Assembly (NCBI GenBank): GCA_947302975.1
Contig: CAMYXA010000009.1
Coordinates: 1-34,975, forward strand
Direction: 5' to 3'
Origin: an uncultured Candidatus Saccharibacteria bacterium
Lineage (GTDB): Bacteria > Patescibacteriota > Saccharimonadia > Saccharimonadales > Saccharimonadaceae
DNA: 34,975 nucleotides
The notes beneath the pieces are model-generated. The model ran no database searches and was not told the DNA's origin. It was given only the letters and a program-made list of their open reading frames with translations. The translations under genes and the position numbers were made by a program. Below, piece after piece: positions 22,357 through 29,756 of this stretch. The first letter of the stretch is position 1; every line of letters begins with the position of its first letter.

Positions 22357-23367
22357 ATGGCAGATAAACCAAACGACAAAGCCGAAGCTCCAGTCGAAGC
22401 TCCAGCTCCAGCCCCAGAAGCTCCAGCTCCAGAGGCCCCAGAAGCTCCAGCTGCTCCAGAAGCTGCACCAGCCGCTGCACCAGCTCCGGCCGCTCCAAAG
22501 CAGCCAATGGATCCAAAAAAGAAAAAGAAAATCATTATTTGGGTAATCATCCTAGTGATCCTTATCTCTGGTGGTGTTGCTGCTGCGATCTTAATCCCAA
22601 TGTTCTTGAACGTTGACTACGAACCAGCCTTCAACGCTGTAAAAGAAATCCGTAGTGACATCAGCGACATTTATTATGGTGACTGTGATTCCGCAATCTC
22701 ATATGTAAAATCTGGCTACACTTCCATTGCTAACTATTCAGACTATGTCTCTGAATGTATTGAGACTATGAATAAAAACGTTGAAGAAAAATTCAACGCT
22801 ATTGCAAATTCCGCAGCCATCCAACGCGACGACAAGTTATCAAAGCTCTTCGCTCCATTCAAAGCTGCCTATGACAGCTTGCCAAAAGGTGACACCTTGA
22901 CTGCTGGCCTCAAAGTTTATGAAGCATGGCATGGTTTCGAAGTTGAATCACGCGACGTTTCCTACATCAGCTCTTCAAAGGGCGAAGAAAAACTAACTAG
23001 CGCCGCCGAGAAGGCTGCCAAATACCTCACCGATTCTGGCGTCGACAGCCTCAAAGAATACGGCGAAAAATGGCTCGAAAAAATCAAAGCCTACATCAAA
23101 GCTTACTTCACTTACTACAGCGCTAAATATAATGATCCATCCCGCAGCTCATATCGTGATGCTATGACCACCGCAAAATCAGAATATGAAGATGTTGTGG
23201 AAGCAGAACCAGATGTAACCGAGATGTTCAAGCTCGACTTCGAGAAGGCCCGCGACCTCCGCGATGCTTACAACAACCTTTATGATGGTGTTGCTGAAGC
23301 TTACAAAGAACATCAACCAAAAACCAAAAACTGTATCACAATCTACGGACAGGAAATCTGCGAATAA
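22357..23367 (+). CDS. Single-pass membrane protein with Pro/Ala/Glu-rich N-terminus
   Basis: The 336-residue product has the same layout as the gene at 5397: a cytoplasmic Pro/Ala/Glu-rich tail (residues 1-48, units of EAPAP), a basic stop MDPKKKKK, one transmembrane helix (about 58-82), then a helical extracytoplasmic domain of about 250 residues with a few Cys (GDCDSA, SECIET, KNCITI, EICE) that could form disulfides. AAAGGAAG precedes the ATG. It is 11 bp downstream of the TM2-like gene and ends before a strong terminator. Function unknown; likely an envelope protein acting with the TM2-like partner. Confidence 0.78.
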   Translation: MADKPNDKAEAPVEAPAPAPEAPAPEAPEAPAAPEAAPAAAPAPAAPKQPMDPKKKKKIIIWVIILVILISGGVAAAILIPMFLNVDYEPAFNAVKEIRSDISDIYYGDCDSAISYVKSGYTSIANYSDYVSECIETMNKNVEEKFNAIANSAAIQRDDKLSKLFAPFKAAYDSLPKGDTLTAGLKVYEAWHGFEVESRDVSYISSSKGEEKLTSAAEKAAKYLTDSGVDSLKEYGEKWLEKIKAYIKAYFTYYSAKYNDPSRSSYRDAMTTAKSEYEDVVEAEPDVTEMFKLDFEKARDLRDAYNNLYDGVAEAYKEHQPKTKNCITIYGQEICE

Positions 23368-23374
23368 CAAACTT

Positions 23375-23405
23375 AAAATAGGGACTCCAAAAGTCCCTAT
23401 TTTTT
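23375..23405. terminator. Terminator of the 21728-22357 operon
   Basis: ATAGGGACT (23378-23386), loop CCAAA and AGTCCCTAT (23392-23400), with an A tract before and a T tract after. Confidence 0.92.
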
Positions 23406-23413
23406 GTGGTCAC

Positions 23414-23422
23414 TGATATAAT
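23414..23422 (+). promoter_or_regulatory. Leaderless extended -10 promoter of ruvC
   Basis: TGA-TATAAT, 6 nt before the ATG at 23429. A nearer ATG at 23424 leads straight to a stop. Confidence 0.85.
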
Positions 23423-23428
23423 AATGGT

Positions 23429-23896
23429 ATGAAAATCTTGGGAATCGATCCAGGTATTGGTATCTGCGGCTTCGGACTTATCGAGGGGAATGAGGCGCTT
23501 GATTTTGGCGTGGTTACAACCAAGATTCGTGCCCCGCTCCCGTCTAGACTAAAAGAACTTTATGATGGCTTAACGCAAATCTTCGACGAATTAAAGCCTG
23601 ACGTGGTCTCCGTTGAAAAACTCTTCTTCAGTAAAAACATCACAACCGGTATTTCGGTTGCTGAGGCTCGTGGTATTGTGCTCCTTGTTGCTGAACAACA
23701 TAATGTCGAAGTGTTTGAATATACTCCAAATGAAATAAAGAAGACCTTGACCGGCTATGGCTCCGCCAAAAAAGGTCAAATTCAGGAAATGGTCAAACTT
23801 CATTTGAAACTCGGAACTCGCCCAAAACCAGATGACGCCGCTGATGCCCTTGCTGCTGCCATCACTCATTCTCTGATGGCGCGAATCATGGTATAA
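23429..23896 (+). CDS. ruvC: Holliday junction resolvase RuvC
   Basis: RuvC cuts Holliday junctions symmetrically with Mg. The 155-residue protein has the catalytic acid in ILGIDPGIGICGFG, the second in SVEKLFFSKN, and the C-terminal pair in KPDDAADALAAAITH. The DNA-binding stretch GYGSAKKGQIQEMVK is present. This is the usual family length. Its stop codon lies inside the extended -10 of tyrS. RuvA and RuvB are not in the window. Confidence 0.97.
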   Translation: MKILGIDPGIGICGFGLIEGNEALDFGVVTTKIRAPLPSRLKELYDGLTQIFDELKPDVVSVEKLFFSKNITTGISVAEARGIVLLVAEQHNVEVFEYTPNEIKKTLTGYGSAKKGQIQEMVKLHLKLGTRPKPDDAADALAAAITHSLMARIMV

Positions 23897-23897
23897 T
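23889..23897 (+). promoter_or_regulatory. Leaderless extended -10 promoter of tyrS
   Basis: TGG-TATAAT, 6 nt before the ATG at 23904; the hexamer contains the ruvC stop codon. Confidence 0.85.
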
Positions 23898-23903
23898 AAA
23901 GCC

Positions 23904-25139
23904 ATGAAATTATCTGAAGAACTTATTTATCGCGGCTTCCAAGCCAAAACTACAATTGAAAATCCTGAAGATTTGGACACTCGTGCCTCGAAAAAGTTCT
24001 ATTGGGGCGCCGATCCTTCTGCTGATTCTTTAACGATTGGTAACCTTGCGGCCCTCATGATGTGCGCCTGCTTTGTTCGTCATGGTTACGAACCATATCT
24101 TCTCGTCGGTGGTGCTACTGGCCAAATCGGTGATCCAAAAGATAATGGCGAACGCGACCTTAAAACCATTGATGAAGTTGAACATAATAAGGCTTGCATC
24201 AAGTCTCAAATTGAACGCGTCGTAAAATCCGACAACCTTACTATGGTTGATAACTACGATTGGTTCAAAGATATGAACTATCTCACTTTCCTCCGCGAAG
24301 TTGGAAAGACCTTCTCGATGACTCAGCTTCTTGATCGTCAATTTGTCCAAAATCGTATCGGCGAAGGTGGCTCAGGTATTTCCTATGCTGAATTTTCATA
24401 CACATTGATCCAGGGTTATGATTTCTTGCATCTCTATCGTAAATACGGCGTTTCACTCCAACTTTGTGGCGCAGATCAATACGGCAACTGTACTTCTGGC
24501 ATTCATCTAATCAAACGCCTCGAAGATGCCGACGCCGATGTTTGGTCTACCCCACTCATCATCGATCCAGTCACTGGCCGCAAGTTCGGTAAATCTGAAG
24601 GTAACGCTGTTTGGCTCGCCAGCAAAGACAATGGCTCTGGAAACTACACTTCAATTTTCGACTTCTACCAATTCTGGCTTAACCAACCAGACGAATCCGT
24701 TGAATATCTCATCAAGATTTATACCTTGCTTGAGAAAGAGGAAATTGAAAAAATCTTGGCGGAGCATCGTGAGCATCCAGAACTTCGCCTCGCTCAGAAG
24801 GCACTCGCCAAGGGCGCTACTGAAGTTGTCCATGGTAAAGAAAACGCTGAGGCAATTATTAACCTCTGTGAGGTACTCTTTAACCGCGACACTGATTTCT
24901 CAAACTTCTCTGCTGATGAAATCTCCGAATTTGCCGAATACCTTCCAACTGTAGAAAAAGGAACCAATATTGTTGACGCAATTGTTTCTACCGGCCTCGC
25001 CGAATCAAAGAAAAAAGCTCGCGAGTTCCTCTCTCAAGGCGCCATCTCCGTGAACGGCATCAAAGTTAATGAAGAAATCGACTTGAACCAAACCGCCATC
25101 TTGAAAAAAGGCAAAAACAAATTCGCAGTAGTTAAATAA
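23904..25139 (+). CDS. tyrS: Tyrosyl-tRNA synthetase
   Basis: TyrRS charges tRNA-Tyr with tyrosine using ATP. The 411-residue protein shows the class Ic catalytic core (GADPSADSLTIGNL), the Tyr-binding YAEFSYTLIQGYDFLHLY and CGADQYGNCTSGI, KFGKS at 227-231 in the KMSKS position, and a C-terminal S4 RNA-binding domain (ARGFL-type: AREFLSQGAISVNGIKV). The HIGH motif reads TIGN at residues 44-47, without either His, which is the form usual in TrpRS. The rest of the pocket is TyrRS-like. Leaderless mRNA predicted; a terminator follows directly. Confidence 0.95.
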   Translation: MKLSEELIYRGFQAKTTIENPEDLDTRASKKFYWGADPSADSLTIGNLAALMMCACFVRHGYEPYLLVGGATGQIGDPKDNGERDLKTIDEVEHNKACIKSQIERVVKSDNLTMVDNYDWFKDMNYLTFLREVGKTFSMTQLLDRQFVQNRIGEGGSGISYAEFSYTLIQGYDFLHLYRKYGVSLQLCGADQYGNCTSGIHLIKRLEDADADVWSTPLIIDPVTGRKFGKSEGNAVWLASKDNGSGNYTSIFDFYQFWLNQPDESVEYLIKIYTLLEKEEIEKILAEHREHPELRLAQKALAKGATEVVHGKENAEAIINLCEVLFNRDTDFSNFSADEISEFAEYLPTVEKGTNIVDAIVSTGLAESKKKAREFLSQGAISVNGIKVNEEIDLNQTAILKKGKNKFAVVK

Positions 25140-25140
25140 A

Positions 25141-25165
25141 AAAATCGCCCCGAGGGGCGATTTTT
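25141..25165. terminator. Bidirectional terminator between tyrS and rpmA
   Basis: AAAATCGCCCC (25141-25151), loop GA and GGGGCGATTTT (25154-25164) form a perfect 11-bp stem that serves both converging genes. Confidence 0.94.
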
Positions 25166-25172
25166 GATTGAC

Positions 25173-25445
25173 TTAACGGACTTCGACGCGAACGCGTGGC
25201 AATGATTTGCCGGAGAAGTGAGTTTTCTTGGTTTTTACGAAGGTAACAACACCGTCTTTGGCTGCATGGATCGTAAAGTTACGAGACATGTAGGTGCCAG
25301 GACCAGCGATTTTGGTTGCGCCAGTTTGGCGAACAAGAACTTCGCCGTTCTTGACTTTTTGGCCACCAAAGCGTTTGACGCCAAGGCGCTGGCCAGCATT
25401 GTTATGGACGTTTTTGGCGGTACCGCCAGCTTTTACGTGTGACAT
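25173..25445 (-). CDS. rpmA: 50S ribosomal protein L27
   Basis: L27 sits near the peptidyl transferase centre; its N-terminal tail reaches the tRNA ends. The 90-residue protein has the conserved NAGQRLGVKRFGGQKVKNGE, VLVRQTG and DGVVTF blocks. The N-terminus is MSHVKAGGTAKN, without the cleavable extension found in Firmicutes. Its ATG lies two codons from the end of the upstream methyltransferase gene, with an AAGGAAG ribosome site. A TATAAT 19 nt upstream lies within that gene's last codons. L27 is usually paired with L21 (rplU), which is not here. Confidence 0.97.
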   Translation of the reverse strand: MSHVKAGGTAKNVHNNAGQRLGVKRFGGQKVKNGEVLVRQTGATKIAGPGTYMSRNFTIHAAKDGVVTFVKTKKTHFSGKSLPRVRVEVR

Positions 25446-26633
25446 TTATTTCTTCCTTAATATTATTATATCTCGCGCAACAATTTGGCCTTCCCGATAA
25501 TAAAGAAGCCCCCGACGAGAATTACTTGTAACATTATACCCCATATCTTTAATTTCGTCAACAAGATTCATGCGATGATAGCTGCCATCCGGACGAAGCC
25601 ATGCCGGGATAGCAACAACGACTGGCGTGCCAGATTTAATCTGGGAGCTAAGATTCTTTAGGAAACCTAGAATAATAGATGAACATTCCTGCTTCTCGCT
25701 CTTTAGCTTGATTTCGACTGGCGGCTGGGACATTGGTTGTCCAAGATAACACTCGCAAGCCACGGCATCGATTGGTTCTTCCCATGAAAAATTCGTTGCG
25801 TCGCCTTCGGAAAGATGAATCGAGCCACTTCTCGGGGACGGGTCGCTCGCTCCCGTCGTTACGGGGCTCGCGCCCTGCTTCTCGGCCGTTGCCTCCGAAT
25901 GCCCCCGAGAAGGACTCAATTCATTTTCTCGAAGCCACTCCAGGTTTTTCCTCGTATAGTCAATCATCCTTGGGTTGAGATCGGTGCCATAGGCCGAATA
26001 TCCCATGAGCAAAGCCTCTTGCAAAACAACGCCAGTGCCACAAAACGGATCTAAAATTCGTGAGCCTTCCGGAAGCGGCCCGCAAAGATTAATTAAAATC
26101 TGTGCAAGCTTTGGCGGAAGCATCCCCACTTTTGCGTCGCGCGCTGGACGAGCTTGGTCACGCCTAGCATAGGCATCGATATCTTGCACACCGATCACTC
26201 GCCACCATTCCTTGTTGTTCAAAATCAATTCAATTTTGTTTGTCTTGGAACCGGACAAACCATTGTGGAGAGATGTTGCGGTAGAAATTGCGGCAGTTTT
26301 GTTCTCGACTACGCGTACACTGCGGCCGTGACGAGTAAGAATTTTCTTGAGCTTCAAGGCCTCGCCTTGCGCCTTTCTGGCGGAAGCGTGTGGGGAATAA
26401 TCGGAAACGCCAAGCGTAATTTTGCCTTCAGGAAGAGAAATCAAATAGTCGAGCGGAGCCTCCGAAAGCGGAACGGCTAGCTTGAGGGTTCCGCCAAGCC
26501 TTGCGATTGACGGCTCAGTGTCAGAAGAAAATGTTGCCATATTGTTAGAGACAAGGGAAACGCGTGAAAATAAAGCCGAAAGTTCGGCCAGGGAAATATC
26601 AGGTTGGCGGCCAAGAATGGCTAAATATCTCAT
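25446..26633 (-). CDS. TRM11-like RNA (guanine-N2) methyltransferase with palindromic insert
   Basis: The 395-residue protein resembles TRM11/Trm-G10-type enzymes, which methylate N2 of guanosine in tRNA using S-adenosylmethionine. The N-terminal region (MRYLAILGRQPDISLAELSA) is the usual opening; residues 157-184 hold RRDQARPARDAKVG and MLPPKLAQILINL; motif I is ILDPFCGTGVVLQ (193-205). The motif IV position reads ACECYLGQP (292-300) in place of a usual D/N-PP-Y, close to the TEPYLG form I associate with CPR relatives. Residues about 241-270 are a Ser/Pro/Gly-rich insert encoded by GC-rich inverted repeats. Leaderless mRNA predicted. The exact target nucleotide is not known. Confidence 0.85.
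   Translation of the reverse strand: MRYLAILGRQPDISLAELSALFSRVSLVSNNMATFSSDTEPSIARLGGTLKLAVPLSEAPLDYLISLPEGKITLGVSDYSPHASARKAQGEALKLKKILTRHGRSVRVVENKTAAISTATSLHNGLSGSKTNKIELILNNKEWWRVIGVQDIDAYARRDQARPARDAKVGMLPPKLAQILINLCGPLPEGSRILDPFCGTGVVLQEALLMGYSAYGTDLNPRMIDYTRKNLEWLRENELSPSRGHSEATAEKQGASPVTTGASDPSPRSGSIHLSEGDATNFSWEEPIDAVACECYLGQPMSQPPVEIKLKSEKQECSSIILGFLKNLSSQIKSGTPVVVAIPAWLRPDGSYHRMNLVDEIKDMGYNVTSNSRRGLLYYREGQIVARDIIILRKK
25465..25470 (-). promoter_or_regulatory. -10 box of rpmA inside the preceding gene
   Basis: Minus strand GAGA-TATAAT. Start near 25458 gives a short leader holding the Shine-Dalgarno site; there is no TG extension. Confidence 0.55.
25828..25912. repeat. GC-rich palindromic element inside the methyltransferase gene
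   Basis: CTTCTCGGGG (25828-25837) and CCCCGAGAAG (25903-25912) are perfect inverted arms. An inner hairpin ACGGG-TCGCTCGCT-CCCGT (25838-25856) is also visible. The element is in frame and encodes a Ser/Gly/Pro-rich insert between motif I and motif IV. Its G+C is far above the rest of the gene. It shares the CGCTCGCT word with the GC-rich stretch at 357-443 (opposite orientation). Confidence 0.65.
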
Positions 26634-26639
26634 GTCAAA

Positions 26640-26648
26640 ATTATACCA
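26640..26648 (-). promoter_or_regulatory. Leaderless extended -10 promoter of the methyltransferase gene
   Basis: Minus strand TGG-TATAAT, 6 nt before the ATG at 26633. It is back to back with the promoter at 26655. Confidence 0.85.
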
Positions 26649-26654
26649 CGTTTA

Positions 26655-26663
26655 TGCTATAAT
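26655..26663 (+). promoter_or_regulatory. Leaderless extended -10 promoter of the 26670 operon
   Basis: TGC-TATAAT, 6 nt before the ATG at 26670. Confidence 0.85.
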
Positions 26664-26669
26664 TCCCTT

Positions 26670-27716
26670 ATGAAGAAGATATCTTTCCGTACTATTTTGA
26701 CGTTGCTTACGACTGCACTCGTCGCCTATGTAATCTACCAAAACTGGCCAGACATCGTTGAGGCCTCAAGACATTTGAACGAAGCCAACATCTTTGTGCT
26801 CCTTCTTCTGATTCCAGAGCAGCTATTCATGTATTATGCCTGTGGGCAAATCTTCTTCTCGTACATGAAGCGCCGCAAGGAAATCAAAAAACTCACGACC
26901 AAAGATCGTCTCAGTATCTCAACCGAACTGAACTTCGTAAACCATGCTGTCCCAGCTGGCGGCGTTGGTGGTCTTACTTATCTTACTTTCCGTCTTCGTC
27001 CACTCGGCGTCTCAGCCGGCCAATCCAGCTTCCTTTACATCTTCCGCTATGCTGTCACGACGGTGATTAACTATTTTCAGGCGCTCATCGCTATCGTTTT
27101 TCTGCTTTTGGTCCACGGCATTCCAGATGAAGCTATGTGGGTGCTCCCAGTTTCTCTCATCATGAACATTGGTGTGGCATTTGTTTTGATGTTGATAATT
27201 TTTATTGCAAGCGGCAAGCGTCGTCTTGAATTCTTCTCAAAAGTCATCACGAACGTTGGCAACATGCTCTCCAAAATCTTCACTTTCGGCATTAAGAAAA
27301 AACCTTTGAAACGTGAAAAATTTGATCACTATTTTCTTGATATTCACAAAAGCGTGCTTCTTGCGCGCCGCAGTAAAAAAGATCTGAAAGGCCCAATTCT
27401 TTGGGGCGTCATTTATAGTCTTTGTGAAGTTGGTACTTATTGGATTGTCGCAATTTCGCTTGGCAAACCAGAAATCTTGCCATGCATTTTGATCGGCGAA
27501 GCTATCGGTTCTGTCTTTGATGGGATCGTACCATACGGCCTATATGAGCTTGGCATGGTCGGCGTGATGATTGCGCTTGGCGTCGACTTCTCAACTGCAA
27601 CCATCGTGACGGTTATGACCCGCGTCGCAACACTTCTCTTCACAATTATTTCCGGCGCCATCCCTTATCGCAGAACCATCATGAAGTTAGGAAAAGAAAA
27701 TGGAGCAAACTCCTAA
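26670..27716 (+). CDS. Flippase-like polytopic protein (LPG synthase transmembrane region family)
   Basis: The 348-residue product matches the family of the membrane part of MprF/lysylphosphatidylglycerol synthases and related lipid flippases (UPF0104 type). It has about seven or eight helices, the family signature NFVNHAVPAGGVGGLTYLTF (about residues 90-109), and a late SVFDGIVPYGLYELGMVGVM. There is no cytosolic aminoacyl-transferase domain, so it would move or modify lipids or lipid-linked sugars, not aminoacylate them. It overlaps xseA by 17 bp and heads the flippase-xseA-xseB operon, which looks like convenience packing, not shared function. Confidence 0.88.
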   Translation: MKKISFRTILTLLTTALVAYVIYQNWPDIVEASRHLNEANIFVLLLLIPEQLFMYYACGQIFFSYMKRRKEIKKLTTKDRLSISTELNFVNHAVPAGGVGGLTYLTFRLRPLGVSAGQSSFLYIFRYAVTTVINYFQALIAIVFLLLVHGIPDEAMWVLPVSLIMNIGVAFVLMLIIFIASGKRRLEFFSKVITNVGNMLSKIFTFGIKKKPLKREKFDHYFLDIHKSVLLARRSKKDLKGPILWGVIYSLCEVGTYWIVAISLGKPEILPCILIGEAIGSVFDGIVPYGLYELGMVGVMIALGVDFSTATIVTVMTRVATLLFTIISGAIPYRRTIMKLGKENGANS

Positions 27717-28800
27717 ATTTACTCCAACCGAATTCATTGCCGTCACAAATCAGACCCTCGAATATGCCTATTCCGGCGCCATCATTGAAGGCGAGGTCTC
27801 GAGTTTTAAGGTCAACCAGGGAAAATGGGTTTTCTTTGATCTGAAAGATGAAGAGTCGAGTATCGGATGTTTTATGACTGCTTTCCAACTTCGTATGCCG
27901 CTCGAAGACGGTATGAAAGTTGTTGTTCGCGGCTATCCAAAGCTTACCAAATGGGGTAAGTTTTCCTTCACAGTTCAGGCTATCCAGCCTGTCGGCGAGG
28001 GAAGCCTCAAGAAATCCTTTGAACTTTTGAAAGCCAAACTTGAAAAAGAAGGCCTTTTCGACCCAGCCAAAAAACGTCCGCTCCCAGAAAATCTGTCGCG
28101 AATTGGTGTTATCTCTTCAACTCAAGCCGCCGGCTATGCTGATTTCATTAAGATTATCAACGAGCGCTGGGGTGGACTCAAGATTACTACCGCCCACACT
28201 CAAGTTCAAGGTCTCGATGCGGCCGACCAAATCATTCGTGCTCTAAACTATTTCAATGAGCATGGCGGTGTAGAAATTATTGCTATCATTCGCGGAGGTG
28301 GTTCCGCCGACGACCTCGCCGTATTTAATGACGAAAAACTCGTCCGCGCTATTGCAGCCTCAAAAATCCCGGTCATCACCGGCATTGGTCACGAAGTCGA
28401 CGAAAGCTTGTCGGATCTCGCTGCGGACATCCAGGCTTCCACACCATCAAACGTCGCTCAAATGCTGACCAAAGATCGCAAAGCTGAAATCGCAAAAATC
28501 GACGAAACCGTAACTCGTGTAAAACAAGTGATTCTAAATAACATCCAGGCCGCCGAAAACAAGAACAAAGAAAAGATTCTAAATATAATCCGTGACATCA
28601 AATCAAAAATCCTAAACTATGAGCAGGCAATTGCTCAAAAAATCAAACTTATCGAAGCGATGAATCCTGAAAAAGTTTTGAGGCAAGGATACGCCATTAT
28701 AAACGGCAAAATCTCTCCAGGAAGTGTTGTAAAAATTACAACATATGAAAAGGAAATTAACGCAGAAATAAAGGAAATCTATGACCGAAAAAACTCTTAA
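27700..28800 (+). CDS. xseA: Exodeoxyribonuclease VII large subunit
   Basis: XseA with several XseB copies degrades single-stranded DNA from both ends. The 366-residue protein has the N-terminal OB fold (GAIIEGEVSSFKVNQGKWVF), the catalytic domain (IGVISSTQAAGYADFIK, IIRGGGSADDLAVFNDE, PVITGIGHEVDESLSDLAAD), a coiled-coil region (about 265-325) and the C-terminal VLRQGYAIINGK. It is shorter than E. coli XseA (456), mainly in the coiled coil. It overlaps the gene before it by 17 bp and xseB by 20 bp. Confidence 0.96.
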   Translation: MEQTPKFTPTEFIAVTNQTLEYAYSGAIIEGEVSSFKVNQGKWVFFDLKDEESSIGCFMTAFQLRMPLEDGMKVVVRGYPKLTKWGKFSFTVQAIQPVGEGSLKKSFELLKAKLEKEGLFDPAKKRPLPENLSRIGVISSTQAAGYADFIKIINERWGGLKITTAHTQVQGLDAADQIIRALNYFNEHGGVEIIAIIRGGGSADDLAVFNDEKLVRAIAASKIPVITGIGHEVDESLSDLAADIQASTPSNVAQMLTKDRKAEIAKIDETVTRVKQVILNNIQAAENKNKEKILNIIRDIKSKILNYEQAIAQKIKLIEAMNPEKVLRQGYAIINGKISPGSVVKITTYEKEINAEIKEIYDRKNS

Positions 28801-28975
28801 TCAAAAAATCGAACAACTCGACTCGGCAGTTGAATGGTTCTATTCGGACGAATTTAAACTCGAGGAAGCAACCGAAAAATATAAGAATACTTTGGAGCTC
28901 GCAAAGGAAATCGAAAAAGATTTGAGCGATCTCAAAAACGAGATTGAAGTTTTATCTGAAGACTTTTCAAAATAG
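28781..28975 (+). CDS. xseB: Exodeoxyribonuclease VII small subunit
   Basis: The 64-residue helical protein fits XseB: LNQKIEQLDSAVEWF, then ATEKYKNTLELAKEIEKDL. XseB copies pack along the XseA coiled coil. It overlaps xseA by 20 bp, the normal order. The next gene's promoter begins one base after its stop. Confidence 0.92.
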   Translation: MTEKTLNQKIEQLDSAVEWFYSDEFKLEEATEKYKNTLELAKEIEKDLSDLKNEIEVLSEDFSK

Positions 28976-28984
28976 TGCTATAAT
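28976..28984 (+). promoter_or_regulatory. Leaderless extended -10 promoter of the 28991 gene
   Basis: TGC-TATAAT. The ATG at 28991 is exactly 6 nt downstream; an ATG at 28985 touches the hexamer and would lie upstream of the predicted RNA start. Confidence 0.85.
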
Positions 28985-28990
28985 ATGCTT

Positions 28991-29737
28991 ATGGATAATA
29001 ATACGCAGCAAACTTTGCCACCGACTCCACCAACGCAAATCTTCATGGAGCCAACTGAGCCAAAAACCAAGGTAAGCCCAGGCGCAAAGAAAAAAGATAA
29101 GAAAAACATCGTCAAAATTGTTGTTATTGTTATTTTGTCTCTTCTCGTGGTCACCTTCGCCTCCCTCATGGTTTATGAAATCGTTCAATATAACAACCTA
29201 AAAGATAATTTCGACACTAAAGCCGCCGAGGAAGTCGCAAAAGCTGAAGCCGCTCAAGCCGAACGTCTCGAAAAGGAATTTGCCGAACGCGAAAAGAATC
29301 CATACAAAACCTTCGCTGGTCCAGTTGATTATGGTGAGCTTAGCTTCAAATATCCAAAAACTTGGAGTGTTTATATCGCCAAAGACGCCACAAACGGTGG
29401 CGACTTCGAGGCCTACTTCACTCCTGGCGAAGTTGAGCCGGTTTCCGATAAAAACATCAACGCCCTCCGCGCCATCATCCGCGACAAGAGCTATGAAGCT
29501 GTTGTTCAAGAATACAACAAGCAGGTCAGCAAGAAAAATAGCAACCTCACAGTTGAAACAATCACGGTGAACGGAGTCACCGCAAGCCACTACATCGGCA
29601 CCATTCCAAACACCGAGCTAAGCGGTCACATTGTTATCTTCAAGATTCGCGACAAAACTGCCATTCTCCAAACCGACTCCAATCTCTTCTTGAACGACTT
29701 CAATACCCTCCTCCTCTCAGTCGGTTTCAACGCCTAA
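28991..29737 (+). CDS. Membrane-anchored PsbP-like protein
   Basis: The 248-residue product has a short Pro/Thr-rich cytoplasmic tail (residues 1-25), a basic stretch GAKKKDKKN, one transmembrane helix (about 38-60), a helical Ala/Glu stalk (about 70-100), and a C-terminal domain (about 105-248) with SFKYPKTWSVYIAKD, which resembles the PsbP/Mog1 fold often found on bacterial lipoproteins. The start at 28991 is chosen over 28985 because it fits the leaderless spacing. Tail-helix-outer-domain layout as in the genes at 5397 and 22357. Function unknown; a binding role outside the membrane is inferred. Confidence 0.75.
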   Translation: MDNNTQQTLPPTPPTQIFMEPTEPKTKVSPGAKKKDKKNIVKIVVIVILSLLVVTFASLMVYEIVQYNNLKDNFDTKAAEEVAKAEAAQAERLEKEFAEREKNPYKTFAGPVDYGELSFKYPKTWSVYIAKDATNGGDFEAYFTPGEVEPVSDKNINALRAIIRDKSYEAVVQEYNKQVSKKNSNLTVETITVNGVTASHYIGTIPNTELSGHIVIFKIRDKTAILQTDSNLFLNDFNTLLLSVGFNA

Positions 29738-29741
29738 TTTG

Positions 29742-29750
29742 TGCTAGAAT
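29742..29750 (+). promoter_or_regulatory. Leaderless extended -10 promoter of the HNH nuclease gene
   Basis: TGC-TAGAAT (one mismatch), 6 nt before the ATG at 29757. Confidence 0.75.
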
Positions 29751-29756
29751 TAATTT

